From: Deltaproteobacteria bacterium
GTDB lineage: Bacteria > Myxococcota_A > Polyangia > Polyangiales > JADJMO01
Assembly: GCA_022843175.1 (NCBI GenBank)
Contig: JALHOE010000054.1
Location: forward strand, 1 to 42,905
DNA length: 42,905 nt
Direction: 5' to 3'
Both the position numbers and the translations under genes were made by a program. Shown here one piece after another: positions 34,927-42,774 of the stretch. The notes below the pieces were generated by a model, which was not told where the DNA came from, did no database searches, and was given only the letters and a program-made list of their open reading frames with translations. The stretch's first letter is position 1. Each line of letters begins with the position of its first letter.

Positions 34927-35907
34927 TTGGCGCGCCCGACCCTGAGCTTGGTACTCCCGATCTACAACGAGGAGGAGGTCATCCCCGAGCTGCACGTTCG
35001 GCTGCAGGAGTTCCTCTCCAAGCTCGAGGTCCCCTCCGAGGTGGTCTTCGTCAACGACGGCTCGAAGGACCGCTCGATGGAGATGCTCCGCGACATCTCC
35101 AAGGGCGAGCCGCGCTACCGGGTGCTCTCGTTCGCCCGCAATTTCGGCCACCAAACCGCGATCACCGCCGGCATCGACTACGCTCGCGGCGCCGCGGTGG
35201 TGGTGATGGACGCAGACCTCCAGGACCCCCCCGAGGTCGTCCTCGAGATGGTCGCCAAGTGGCGCGAGGGGTTCGACGTCGTCTACGGCAAGCGCCGCAA
35301 ACGCGAGGGCGAGACCTGGTTCAAGCTGTTCACCGCGCGCTGGTTCTACCGGGTGTTCGCCGCGATGATCCCCATCGAGGTGCCGCTCGACACGGGCGAC
35401 TTCCGCCTCATGAGCCGCCGGGTGGTCATCGCGCTCCGCGCCCTCCGCGAGACCCACCGCTTCGTCCGCGGGATGGTGTCGTGGGTCGGCTTCAAGCAGA
35501 CGGCCGTCCTCTACGACCGCCCCGGCCGCTTCGCCGGCGAGACGAAGTACCCGCTGCGCAAGATGCTCAAGTTCGCGATCGACGGGATCACGTCGTTCAG
35601 CGTCCTGCCGCTCCGGTTCGCCACCTACCTCGGCATGCTCATCAGCCTGATGAGCGTCGGCGTCGCCGTGTGGGCCGTGGTCGCGCACTTCGCCCTCAAG
35701 GCCACCGTCCCCGGCTGGACGGCGTCGGTCGTGCTCACCTCGCTCCTCGCGGCGGTGCAGCTCCTGATGATCGGCATCCTCGGCGAGTACATCGGCCGCA
35801 TCTACGAGCAGGTGAAGGGCCGCCCGCTCTACACCGTCGGAGACAAGGTGAACCTCGGCAAGCGCGACACCGACGAGCTCGACGAAGAAGAGGGCGAGCC
35901 CCAATGA
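34927..35907 (+). CDS. Polyprenol-phosphate sugar transferase (GT2, DPM1/GtrB/ArnC-like)
   Basis: A 326-residue family 2 glycosyltransferase. The GT-A domain has LVLPIYNEEEVIPEL, FVNDGSKDRS, VMDADLQDPPE (metal-binding DAD) and LDTGDFRLMSRR, all typical of enzymes that load a sugar onto undecaprenyl or dolichyl phosphate. Two membrane helices follow (YLGMLISLMSVGVAVWAVV and TSLLAAVQLLMIGILGEYIG), with GEYIGRIYEQVKGRPLY as in GtrB and ArnC. The product would be the donor for GT-C enzymes such as the neighbouring polytopic proteins. The start codon is TTG, since an in-frame stop lies 13 bases upstream. The stop overlaps the next start as ATGA. Confidence 0.9.
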   Translation: MARPTLSLVLPIYNEEEVIPELHVRLQEFLSKLEVPSEVVFVNDGSKDRSMEMLRDISKGEPRYRVLSFARNFGHQTAITAGIDYARGAAVVVMDADLQDPPEVVLEMVAKWREGFDVVYGKRRKREGETWFKLFTARWFYRVFAAMIPIEVPLDTGDFRLMSRRVVIALRALRETHRFVRGMVSWVGFKQTAVLYDRPGRFAGETKYPLRKMLKFAIDGITSFSVLPLRFATYLGMLISLMSVGVAVWAVVAHFALKATVPGWTASVVLTSLLAAVQLLMIGILGEYIGRIYEQVKGRPLYTVGDKVNLGKRDTDELDEEEGEPQ

Positions 35908-37085
35908 GCCTCGACCTCGTCCTCTTCGGCGCCACCGGCTTCACTGGCAAGCTCGTCGCCGAGTACCTCCGCGGCAAGCCGGTGCGGTGGGCCCTCGCGG
36001 GCCGCGATCGGGGCAAGCTCGAGGCGTTGCAGCGGGAGCTCGGGGTCGACGTGCCGATCCTCGTCGGCGACGTGCGCGATCCGGCGTCGCTCGAGGCGAT
36101 CGTGAAGCAGACCCGGGTGGTGTGCACGACGGTCGGCCCCTACGCCATGTACGGCGCCCCGGTCGTCGCCGCGTGCGCCGCGCACGGCGTCGACTACTGC
36201 GACCTCACCGGCGAGACCCACTGGATCCGCCGCATGATCGACGCGCACCACGAGCAGGCGAAGCAGACCGGCGCCCGCATCGTGCACTGCTGCGGCTTCG
36301 ACTCGATCCCGTCCGACCTCGGCGTGTGGGCGGTGCAGGACCACGCGCTGCGCACCCACGGCAAGCCCTGCTCCTCGATCGTGTACGCGCTCGGCAAGAG
36401 CCGCGGCGGCATCAGCGGCGGCACCATCGCCAGCATGATGAACCTGATGGACGAGGCGAAGAAGGACCGCGCGGTGCGCAAGGTGCTCCTCGATCCCTAC
36501 GCGCTCAACCCCGCCGGCGAGCGCGGCCCCGACGGCCCCGACCAGCGCAGCGTCGAGCTCGACCGCGACCTCAACGCGTGGACGGCGCCCTTCGTGATGG
36601 CGGCGATCAACACCCGCATCGTCCGCCGCACCAATGCATTGAGTGATTATCGATACGGCCGGGACTTCCATTACCGCGAGGTGATGTCGTTCCCGCGCGG
36701 TCCGCGCGGCTTCGCCACCGCGTTCGGCGTCACCGCGGCGCTCGGCGGGTTCTTCGTCGCCGCCGCCCTCGGCCCCACGCGCAAGCTGCTCGAGAACACG
36801 GTGCTGCCCGCGCCCGGCGAGGGCCCCGACGCGCACACGCGCGAGCGCGGCTCGTTCGAGGTGCGGCTGGTGGGGCAGGGCGACGGCTTCCGCGTCGAGG
36901 GTCGCTTCGCCGGCAAGGGAGATCCCGGCTACGGCGCCACCTCGGTGATGCTCGCCGAGTCCGCGCTGTGCCTCGCGCTCGACGGCCGCTCCACCGGCGG
37001 CGGCATCCTCACGCCGGCGTACGCGATGGGCGGCCAGCTCGCCACGCGGCTGCGGGCGGCGGGCTTCGCCATCGAAGCGCGCTGA
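35904..37085 (+). CDS. Saccharopine-dehydrogenase-family / trans-acting enoyl reductase-like protein
   Basis: A 393-residue protein with an N-terminal NAD(P)-binding Rossmann fold (DLVLFGATGFTGKLVAEYL, then WALAGRDRGKLEAL). The family signatures are TTVGPYAMYGAPVVAACAAHGVDY (split across VGPYAMYGAPVVAAC and AAHGVDYCDLTGE) and HCCGFDSIPSDLGVW. This is the group containing mycobacterial trans-acting enoyl reductases that reduce polyketide or glycolipid intermediates. It does not act in lysine breakdown despite the family name. A hydrophobic stretch (TAALGGFFVAAALG) may associate with membrane. Coupling to the polyprenol-phosphate transferase by ATGA suggests a lipid or polyprenoid substrate, as an inference. 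Confidence 0.85.
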   Translation: MSLDLVLFGATGFTGKLVAEYLRGKPVRWALAGRDRGKLEALQRELGVDVPILVGDVRDPASLEAIVKQTRVVCTTVGPYAMYGAPVVAACAAHGVDYCDLTGETHWIRRMIDAHHEQAKQTGARIVHCCGFDSIPSDLGVWAVQDHALRTHGKPCSSIVYALGKSRGGISGGTIASMMNLMDEAKKDRAVRKVLLDPYALNPAGERGPDGPDQRSVELDRDLNAWTAPFVMAAINTRIVRRTNALSDYRYGRDFHYREVMSFPRGPRGFATAFGVTAALGGFFVAAALGPTRKLLENTVLPAPGEGPDAHTRERGSFEVRLVGQGDGFRVEGRFAGKGDPGYGATSVMLAESALCLALDGRSTGGGILTPAYAMGGQLATRLRAAGFAIEAR

Positions 37086-37109
37086 TCGCTCGCGCAGGCT
37101 CGGTCGAAA

Positions 37110-37189
37110 GGTCGAAGGGTCGAAGCGTCGAAGGGTGGGACGCGCGCCGCTGATTCTCGTTCGACTTTGAACCTTTCGACCCTTCGACC
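37110..37189. terminator. GGTCGAA-repeat hairpin between convergent genes
   Basis: A 15-base perfect inverted repeat, GGTCGAAGGGTCGAA at 37110-37124 and TTCGACCCTTCGACC at 37175-37189, encloses 50 bases. Four near-tandem (G)GTCGAA units cover 37102-37134, and the other arm holds two or three in the opposite sense. It lies in the 158-bp gap between convergent genes. It may end transcription or be a dispersed repeat element. The remaining bases of the gap show nothing clear. Confidence 0.5.
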
Positions 37190-37243
37190 AGGCGCGCAAT
37201 TGCGGCGTGGCCGGAAGGGCGCATCGGCCTACCCGAACTGGCT

Positions 37244-37714
37244 CTAGAAAACTGAGAGATCGTACACAGCAAGAACGACCGCGGAGGGGGTCATGCCGTC
37301 CTTTGCCGCGAAGGCCCGGAGGGTTGTCCTAGGCGCCTTCAGCGTGATCGGCGCGCTGTAGCGAGTGCTGCTCGTCGTGGGCGTCGACCCATCGATCGAG
37401 AAGTAGATTGTCGCGCCCGGCGTCGCGGAGGCCATCGTGACAGTGACGGAGTCCATGTACTCGCCGCCGGGTGGGGTGAAGACCGGCGCAGCGACCGCCG
37501 TCAATGCCTCGCCGGTGGAGTCGGCGCTCGCGTCCGGCGAGCCGTCACCAGTCATTGCGTCGCCCACAGCGTCAACGACACCCATCGAGTCGACAGCGCG
37601 CGAATCGGCTGCCGCGTCCGAACCGCTGTCGAGGATCGCGGGTGCGGAAGAACTCGCGCACGCCGTCGGCAGCAGGAGAGCCAGCGCGAGTAGGTGACGA
37701 GTGGGGTTGGTCAT
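37244..37714 (-). CDS. Lipoprotein with chitobiase-type C-terminal domain, copy A
   Basis: A 156-residue lipoprotein. The signal is MTNPTRHLLALALLLPTAC, with lipobox-like PTAC; an ATG 54 bases upstream would precede this signal and is not used. A Ser/Asp/Ala-rich linker follows. The C-terminal 70 residues match the beta-sandwich domain found at the end of chitobiases and many secreted proteins: FTPPGGEYMDSVTVTM, PGATIYFSIDGSTPTTSS, APITLKAPRTTLRAFAAKDG. It has no catalytic residues and probably serves in binding or structure. It is the downstream copy of a tandem pair, differing from copy B almost only in this domain. Confidence 0.8.
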   Translation of the reverse strand: MTNPTRHLLALALLLPTACASSSAPAILDSGSDAAADSRAVDSMGVVDAVGDAMTGDGSPDASADSTGEALTAVAAPVFTPPGGEYMDSVTVTMASATPGATIYFSIDGSTPTTSSTRYSAPITLKAPRTTLRAFAAKDGMTPSAVVLAVYDLSVF

Positions 37715-37764
37715 TTCGGAGGTCGTGCCGCCGCGTTCCCTGGTGACGACGTCATGATTCGGCT

Positions 37765-37828
37765 TCACCGGGCGAGCGCCGCACAGCGGATCTGCGGGCG
37801 CTCCTTGAGCGGCGTCGTCGGTCCGCCT
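37765..37828 (-). pseudogene. 3' fragment of the lipoprotein gene at 38359, carried by the duplication
   Basis: This stretch encodes GPTTPLKERPQIRCAALAR and a stop at 37765-37767, which matches the C-terminus GPTTPLEERPQIRCAALTP of the intact gene at 38359-38808, at the same 594-bp offset. It lacks any start, so it is a leftover of the duplication boundary. Confidence 0.75.
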
Positions 37829-37837
37829 CCGCGCACT

Positions 37838-38308
37838 CTAGAACATCGAAAGATCGTACACAGCAACAACGACCGCGGAGGGGGTCATGCCGTCCTTTGC
37901 CGCGAAGGCGCGGAAGGTTGTTCGCGACGTTTTCAACGTGATCGGCGCGCTGTAGCGAGTGCTGCTCGTCGTGGGCGTCGAGCCATCGGTCGAGAAGTAG
38001 ATTGTCGCACCCGGCGTCGCACAGTCCATCGTGACGGTGACGGGACCCATGTACGTTCCTCCGGGCGGGGTGAGGACCGGCGCCGCGACCGCCGTCAATG
38101 CCTCGCCGGTGGAGTCGGCGCTCGCGTCCGGCGAGCCGTCACCAGTCATTGCGTCGCCCACAGCGTCAACGACACCCATCGAGTCGACAGCGCGCGAATC
38201 GGCTGCCGCGTCCGAACCGCTGTCGAGGATCGCGGGTGCGGAAGAACTCGCGCACGCCGTCGGCAGCAGGAGAGCCAGCGCGAGTAGGTGACGAGTGGGG
38301 TTGGTCAT
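37838..38308 (-). CDS. Lipoprotein with chitobiase-type C-terminal domain, copy B
   Basis: A 156-residue tandem paralog of the gene at 37244-37714. The signal peptide and the Ser/Asp/Ala-rich linker are identical to copy A at the DNA level. The chitobiase-type C-terminal domain differs at several residues (VLTPPGGTYMGPVTVTMDC, YFSTDGSTPTT, LKTSRTTFRAFAAKDG). An extra cysteine (MDCATPG) occurs here in place of MASATPG. Because copy B keeps its normal upstream gene neighbour (38359-38808), it is probably the original and copy A the duplicate. The role is unknown; both are expected to be membrane-anchored secreted proteins. Confidence 0.8.
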   Translation of the reverse strand: MTNPTRHLLALALLLPTACASSSAPAILDSGSDAAADSRAVDSMGVVDAVGDAMTGDGSPDASADSTGEALTAVAAPVLTPPGGTYMGPVTVTMDCATPGATIYFSTDGSTPTTSSTRYSAPITLKTSRTTFRAFAAKDGMTPSAVVVAVYDLSMF

Positions 38309-38358
38309 TTCAACGCCTTGCCGCCGCGCTCCTTGATGACGACGCCACTGAGTCGGGC

Positions 38359-38808
38359 TCAGGGGGTGAGCGCCGCGCAGCGGATCTGCGGGCGCTCCTC
38401 GAGCGGCGTCGTTGGTCCGCCCTGCTCGTAGCCGGTGCAGCGAAGCTCGCGGGTGCGGGGATCGCGGAGGTCGAGCGTGGTGCGCGTCCTCGCCTTGAAG
38501 CGATACCCCGAGAGGTAGGAGAACACGCCGTAGCCGTGGCCCTGATACTCGGCCTCCACCGCGATCTCGTGGGCGCCCCCGCCGAGCGTCACGGCGCCGA
38601 GCTTCAGCATGGCCTGCTCGGCGAGGTCCTCGCCGCCGCGCGTGGCGACCGATTGGCCGTCGATCCACATCGCGAGCCGGCGGAGCCGGAACGACTTGCC
38701 CATCGTGTTCTCGTAGGAGAGCTCGGTCATGACCATGAACGAGGGGCGCGGCTCCTCGGGCTCCGGAAAGCAGCCGACGACGAGCGCGCACCACAGGAGC
38801 CGGCGCAT
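38359..38808 (-). CDS. Small lipoprotein of unknown function
   Basis: A 149-residue lipoprotein. The signal MRRLLWCALVVGC ends in a VVGC lipobox. The mature protein is beta-rich and polar (FMVMTELSYENTMGKSFRLRR, split at ENTMG; LGGGAHEIAVEAEYQG, GYRFKARTRTTLDL). It ends with the Pro/Arg/Cys segment GYEQGGPTTPLEERPQIRC that is duplicated as a fragment at 37765. I recognise no family. It starts on the base before the ThuA-like gene's stop codon, so the two are probably in one transcript. Confidence 0.7.
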   Translation of the reverse strand: MRRLLWCALVVGCFPEPEEPRPSFMVMTELSYENTMGKSFRLRRLAMWIDGQSVATRGGEDLAEQAMLKLGAVTLGGGAHEIAVEAEYQGHGYGVFSYLSGYRFKARTRTTLDLRDPRTRELRCTGYEQGGPTTPLEERPQIRCAALTP

Positions 38809-39786
38809 CTACTTCAACTTGCCCGCCGCCCACGCCGTGCCCGCGAGCACGTGGTGGAGGAACGGCGTGTCGAACCAGCTCTCGGGGGTGTGTCCGAGCG
38901 ACGTATAGAACGCGCGGCCGCCGCCGTGGTTGCGCTTCCACGCGAGCGGGTGCGTCGGCGCGTGGCGCATGCCGGCGGGGAACGCGGGGCACTCGACGTC
39001 GAGCGAGAGCAGGATGGTGTTGGCCTTGTCGTCGGCCGGGTTGGTGGTGAAGTGGTACTGCTCGTCGCAGCGGACCCACGGCTTCGGCAGCCCGGCGGTG
39101 ATCGGATCGCACGGGTTCGGATCGACCGCGCTCGGGAGCAGCACGTCGGGGTGGGTGTTGAACGTCGCGCCGACGAACGACACGAACCACGGCCAGTCGT
39201 ACTCGGTGTGGCTCGCCGAGTGGGTGCCCGCCCAGCCCTTCCCGGAGGCGATCCAGTCCTGGAACGCGTTGCGGCCGGCGGTGCCGCCGAATACGCCGTT
39301 GCCCGAGGTCTGGAGGAACAGCACGACGTCGAACCCCGCGAGCCGCGCGGCCGTGAACACGGCGGGATCGCTCGACACCTCCACCGTCCACCCGAGCGCC
39401 TTCGCGCACGTCTCGACGTTCTTCGTCGCCGGGCAGGTCGACGGGTGGAACCACTCGGTCTCCTTGTTGTAGACGAGCACCCGCACCGGATCGCTCGCGA
39501 GCTTCGGGCACTCGAGCTTCCACGGCGGGGCGCAGCCGGCGTCGATGATCCGCGGCCCGCACATGGTGGAGGCGGTCTCGCTCGGGCACGTCGCGCGCTT
39601 CGGGATATCGCAGCTCGGGGGCGCGTCGAGCGCCGCCTCGGGCAACGACGAATCGAGGACCGCTCCGCTATCCGTAACGGTGCTCGTTTCGAGCATCGCG
39701 CCGGTGTCCCCGGCCGCGGCCGCCGGCTCCGGATCGCCCTTGCCGCACGCGGAGAGGAAGACCACTGCAAGAAGCCGCATCCGCAT
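38809..39786 (-). CDS. ThuA-like domain lipoprotein
   Basis: A 325-residue lipoprotein. The start at 39786 gives MRMRLLAVVFLSAC, with lipobox LSAC; a second ATG two codons later is equally usable. A linker with TDSGAVLDSSLPEA leads into a cysteine-containing segment and then a ThuA-type domain. That domain has VRVLVYNKETEWFHPS, FDVVLFLQTSGNG, FQDWIASGKGWAGTHSASH, YDWPWFVSFVGATFNTHP and GGGRAFYTSLGHTPESW. ThuA domains adopt a class-I glutamine-amidotransferase-like fold and occur in secreted glycan-related proteins. The usual catalytic Cys is not evident, so a binding role is possible. It diverges from the methyltransferase gene across 28 bases. Confidence 0.8.
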   Translation of the reverse strand: MRMRLLAVVFLSACGKGDPEPAAAAGDTGAMLETSTVTDSGAVLDSSLPEAALDAPPSCDIPKRATCPSETASTMCGPRIIDAGCAPPWKLECPKLASDPVRVLVYNKETEWFHPSTCPATKNVETCAKALGWTVEVSSDPAVFTAARLAGFDVVLFLQTSGNGVFGGTAGRNAFQDWIASGKGWAGTHSASHTEYDWPWFVSFVGATFNTHPDVLLPSAVDPNPCDPITAGLPKPWVRCDEQYHFTTNPADDKANTILLSLDVECPAFPAGMRHAPTHPLAWKRNHGGGRAFYTSLGHTPESWFDTPFLHHVLAGTAWAAGKLK

Positions 39787-39814
39787 CCGCAAAAAGGTAG
39801 CATCCGGCCCGCCG

Positions 39815-40672
39815 ATGTCCGACCGACCCTGTGAAGCCTGCTCCGGCAGCCGCTTCGCCAAGATCTTCACCAAGCTCGAGCACGACTTCTATCGCTGCTC
39901 GGAGTGTGGCCTCGAGCGGATCGACCCGCAGCCGAGCGACGCCACGCTCGCGGCGATCTACGGCAAGCACTACTACGACGCGTGGGGCCTCCACGGGCAG
40001 GAGGAGATCGTCCGCGGCCTCAAGAAGTCCACGTTCCGGCGCAACCTCGAGGGCATCCCCGGGGCCAAGCGCGGCAAGCTCCTCGACTGCGGCGCGGCCA
40101 CCGGCTTCCTCATGGAGGTCGCCGCCGAGATCGGCTTCGACGCGTACGGCGTCGAGCTCTCGGAGTACGGCGCGGGCGAGATCGCCAAGCGCTTCGGCAG
40201 GGACCACGTCTTCCAGGGCGAGATCGAGCAGGCCACCTTCGCCCCCGGCTCGTTCGACGTCGTCACCATGTACGACTACCTCGAGCACGTGCGCGATCCC
40301 GAGCGCGTGCTCCGGCGCGCGCGCGAGCTGCTCGCGCCGGGCGGCGTGCTCTCGATCACCACGCCGAGCACCGGCTCGTTCACCCATCACGTCATGGGTC
40401 GACACTGGTCGCACTACAAGCTCGAGCACCTCTACTATTTCGGCCCGGACAGCCTCGCGCGTCTGCTCGAGCGCGCGGGCTTCCATCGCGTCCACGACAC
40501 CCGCGCGTGGAAGACGATGAACCTCCGCTACATCCACCACCAGATGGAGACCTACCCGACGCCGGGTCTCACGCTCGTGGCGCGCACGATGGCCAAGGTC
40601 CTCCCCGGGCCGCTGATGGATCGGTCGTTCCCGATCCTGATGGGAGAGCTCTACGCCCATGCTTCCGCGTGA
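39815..40672 (+). CDS. SAM-dependent methyltransferase with N-terminal zinc-ribbon-like motif
   Basis: A 285-residue protein. The N-terminus has two CxxC pairs (CEACSGSRF, then YRCSECGLER), a pattern of methyltransferases that act on sugars or other surface metabolites. The class I core follows, with LLDCGAATGFLMEVAAE, YGVELSEYG, VTMYDYLEHVRDPERVL and LLAPGGVLSITTPST. The C-terminal half is typical of methyltransferase family 23 (HHVMGRHWSHYKLEHLYYF). The target is unknown. It is convergent with nothing nearby, and its stop overlaps the next gene by 14 bp, so it is co-transcribed with the GT-C-like gene. Modification of a surface glycan is plausible. Confidence 0.85.
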   Translation: MSDRPCEACSGSRFAKIFTKLEHDFYRCSECGLERIDPQPSDATLAAIYGKHYYDAWGLHGQEEIVRGLKKSTFRRNLEGIPGAKRGKLLDCGAATGFLMEVAAEIGFDAYGVELSEYGAGEIAKRFGRDHVFQGEIEQATFAPGSFDVVTMYDYLEHVRDPERVLRRARELLAPGGVLSITTPSTGSFTHHVMGRHWSHYKLEHLYYFGPDSLARLLERAGFHRVHDTRAWKTMNLRYIHHQMETYPTPGLTLVARTMAKVLPGPLMDRSFPILMGELYAHASA

Positions 40673-41960
40673 CGTCACGCGTGAGGGGGGCCTCGCCGCA
40701 GCGCTCCGCGCGTGGTTCCACCGTCTCGCGATCGTGGTGATCTGCGGCTCGCTCGCGCTCGTTGCGTCCGAGCAGCTCGCCTACGTGGCCGAGAAGGGCG
40801 ACGCGCTCTCGGACTTCGCGGACAACAACTCCGAGTCCAACGCCATCCGCGCCGGCGAGTCCTACGCCCGTCGCGGCTTCACCTACAACTACGGGCTCCC
40901 CGACATCGCCTACGGCAGGCAGTTCCCCCAGTGGGGCGCCAAGATCGACCTCGACTACTGCGGTCACGAGAACGGCAGCTTCGAGACCTGCGTCTACCAG
41001 CACTACCCGCCGGGCCCCGACGTCACGGTCGGCGTGCTCACGCGCTTCTTCGGCGCCGGCCGCGCGGGCTACTTCCGGCTGTTCCCGGTGTCGCTCGGGA
41101 TCCTCTGCCTCGGCTTCTTCGCGGTGACGCTGTTTCGCCTGCTCGGGCCGGTGCGCGCGGCGCTGATCGTGTTCGTGCTGTGCCGGCTGCCGCTCACGCA
41201 GAACATGATGCACGGCCTCCACTACCAGGGGTACGCGCTGTCGCTCCTGCTCGTGCAGCTCGCGGTGCTCCTCCGCCTGTTCCTCCGCCCGGCCGTCGAC
41301 AAGGAGTGGCACTTCCTCGCGCTCTACACGCTCGGCCACCTGCAGGGTTGGCTCTCGTTCGACTACTGCTTCCTCGTCACCTTCTGCGCGGTGCCGATCT
41401 GGCTGCTCGCGCCGGAGTGGCGGTCGCGGCTCCTGCTCAAGCGCGTGTTCCTCGCGGTCTTCCTCGCCGGGCTCGGCTTCACCGTCGCCCACGTCCTGCA
41501 CTTCACCCAGGTCATGCTCTATCGCGGCGGCGGGCTCCCGGGCCTGATCGACCACTTCCGCGAGGTCGCCCGCGCGCGCTCCAAGACCACCAACTGGGAC
41601 GCCGAGCTCGCGTTCCCGGGGCTGTTCGGCCTCCTCGTCCGCTACTGGACGGTGCTCCTGCCGAAGCCGCTCTACTTCGACCTCCACTTCACCGCGTGGA
41701 TCGCCGCGGTCGTCGCCTTCTTCCTCGTGCCGTTCCGCAAGCTCGACGCGGTCTTCGGTCGCTTCGTGCTCCGGGTGCGGGTGCACGGCCACCACCTCGC
41801 GGCCGTGCTCACCGCGCTCGCGGTGTCGTCGCTGTGGATCGTGCTCATGCGCACGCACGCGTTCGTCCACCAGCACTTCCTGCCGCGCCACTACTTCCTC
41901 GGGTTCTTCGTCGCGCTGCTCGCGTTCCTCGTGTCGGTCTCGGTGGAGGCTCTGGAATGA
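40659..41960 (+). CDS. GT-C-like polytopic membrane protein
   Basis: A 433-residue membrane protein with roughly nine hydrophobic segments. The first large extracytoplasmic loop carries SESNAIRAGESYARRGFTYN and YGLPDIAYGRQFPQ, then VYQHYPPGPDVTVG. These are the acidic and aromatic features of PMT/GT39-like mannosyl transferases. No specific family can be named. It overlaps the methyltransferase stop by 14 bp, and its stop overlaps the next gene as ATGA, so the three are coupled. Its partner directly downstream is a membrane-anchored discoidin-like protein, as for the YfhO-like gene at 31277. Confidence 0.7.
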   Translation: MLPRDVTREGGLAAALRAWFHRLAIVVICGSLALVASEQLAYVAEKGDALSDFADNNSESNAIRAGESYARRGFTYNYGLPDIAYGRQFPQWGAKIDLDYCGHENGSFETCVYQHYPPGPDVTVGVLTRFFGAGRAGYFRLFPVSLGILCLGFFAVTLFRLLGPVRAALIVFVLCRLPLTQNMMHGLHYQGYALSLLLVQLAVLLRLFLRPAVDKEWHFLALYTLGHLQGWLSFDYCFLVTFCAVPIWLLAPEWRSRLLLKRVFLAVFLAGLGFTVAHVLHFTQVMLYRGGGLPGLIDHFREVARARSKTTNWDAELAFPGLFGLLVRYWTVLLPKPLYFDLHFTAWIAAVVAFFLVPFRKLDAVFGRFVLRVRVHGHHLAAVLTALAVSSLWIVLMRTHAFVHQHFLPRHYFLGFFVALLAFLVSVSVEALE

Positions 41961-42769
41961 CCCCGCGTGACCTAGCCGAGTATTTCTTGCTTCGCGACGA
42001 GCAACGGCGGGCCGGGGCGATCGGTGAGGCCGAGCGCGAAACGGCGCGCGGCCTGCTCGCGAACGGAGAGCTCGAGCGCTCGGCCGCGGCGGAGCGCTGG
42101 GTCGGCGATCGCCCCGACGACGCGCTCGCCGGCCTCACCCGCGCGTGCGCCGAGGTCGACGAGGCCGCGCGCGCGATCGGCGTCTCGGTCGAGCCGATCG
42201 CCGAAGCGAGCGACGCCCCGGCTCGCTACGACGCGCTCCTCACGCACTACGAGCACACCCGCGCCGAGGTCGCCGCGCTCGTCGCGAGCAGGGTCAAGCG
42301 CTGGCTGCGGCGCGGCGCGCGGCTCCTCATCCCGATCTCGGTCGTGCTCCTCGCGCTGTTCGTCCGCAAGGTGCGCAAGTTCGTCCACCCCATCGCGTCC
42401 GGTGCGTTCAGCCCCAAATACGACGCGCGGTACGCGATCGACGGCCGCCCCGACACCGCGTGGATCGCCCCCGACTCGACGCACGCGTGGATCGACTTCG
42501 AGCTGATGCCGCCGCGCCCCGTGAAGTGGATCCGCATGCTCGACACGCGCAACTCCCCGAACAACGACCGCGAGGTCAAGGAGTTCCGCATCGAGTTCTG
42601 GCGCGACGGCAAGCCGGTCGACGCGGTCGAGGGCTCCTATCCGGGGGGCGAGCGACCGGGGTACATCCGCGTCGCCGTCGAGCGCCCGTGGAACGTCGAG
42701 AAGGTCCGCTTCGTCATCAAGACCTACGCGGAGCGGGGCGGCGGCCTAGCGGAGATCGAGTTCCATTGA
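41957..42769 (+). CDS. Membrane-anchored protein with discoidin-like domain, second paralog
   Basis: A 270-residue paralog of the protein at 30409-31290. The N-terminal cytosolic helical region opens LAEYFLLRDEQRRAG. One membrane segment follows (LLIPISVVLLALFV). The C-terminal domain has YDARYAIDGRPDTAWIAPD, WIDFELMPPR, RMLDTRNSPNNDREVKEF and GGGLAEIEFH. The conserved DTRNxPxNDR motif is shared with the paralog (NARNTPYNDR). Its start overlaps the GT-C-like stop as ATGA, and a third family member begins within 6 bases of its end. Confidence 0.75.
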   Translation: MTPRDLAEYFLLRDEQRRAGAIGEAERETARGLLANGELERSAAAERWVGDRPDDALAGLTRACAEVDEAARAIGVSVEPIAEASDAPARYDALLTHYEHTRAEVAALVASRVKRWLRRGARLLIPISVVLLALFVRKVRKFVHPIASGAFSPKYDARYAIDGRPDTAWIAPDSTHAWIDFELMPPRPVKWIRMLDTRNSPNNDREVKEFRIEFWRDGKPVDAVEGSYPGGERPGYIRVAVERPWNVEKVRFVIKTYAERGGGLAEIEFH

Positions 42770-42774
42770 GCCCC

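Larger units (their letters stand above)
37236..38422. repeat. Tandem duplication, two units of about 594 bp
   Basis: The two lipoprotein genes at 37244-37714 and 37838-38308 are offset by exactly 594 bp, and alignment continues beyond them. The unit includes the 3' end of the gene at 38359 and the lipoprotein gene. Within it, 227 bp (37491-37717 and 38085-38311) are identical, while about 31 of 247 bases differ on the 3' side of the genes and the upstream flank is also diverged. Confidence 0.85.

Noticed and set aside
30872-34945. Plus-strand open frame of about 1,350 codons
   Set aside because: It lies opposite three membrane-protein genes with clear domains. Its translation is Arg/Glu/His-rich, as expected for a shadow frame in very GC-rich DNA.
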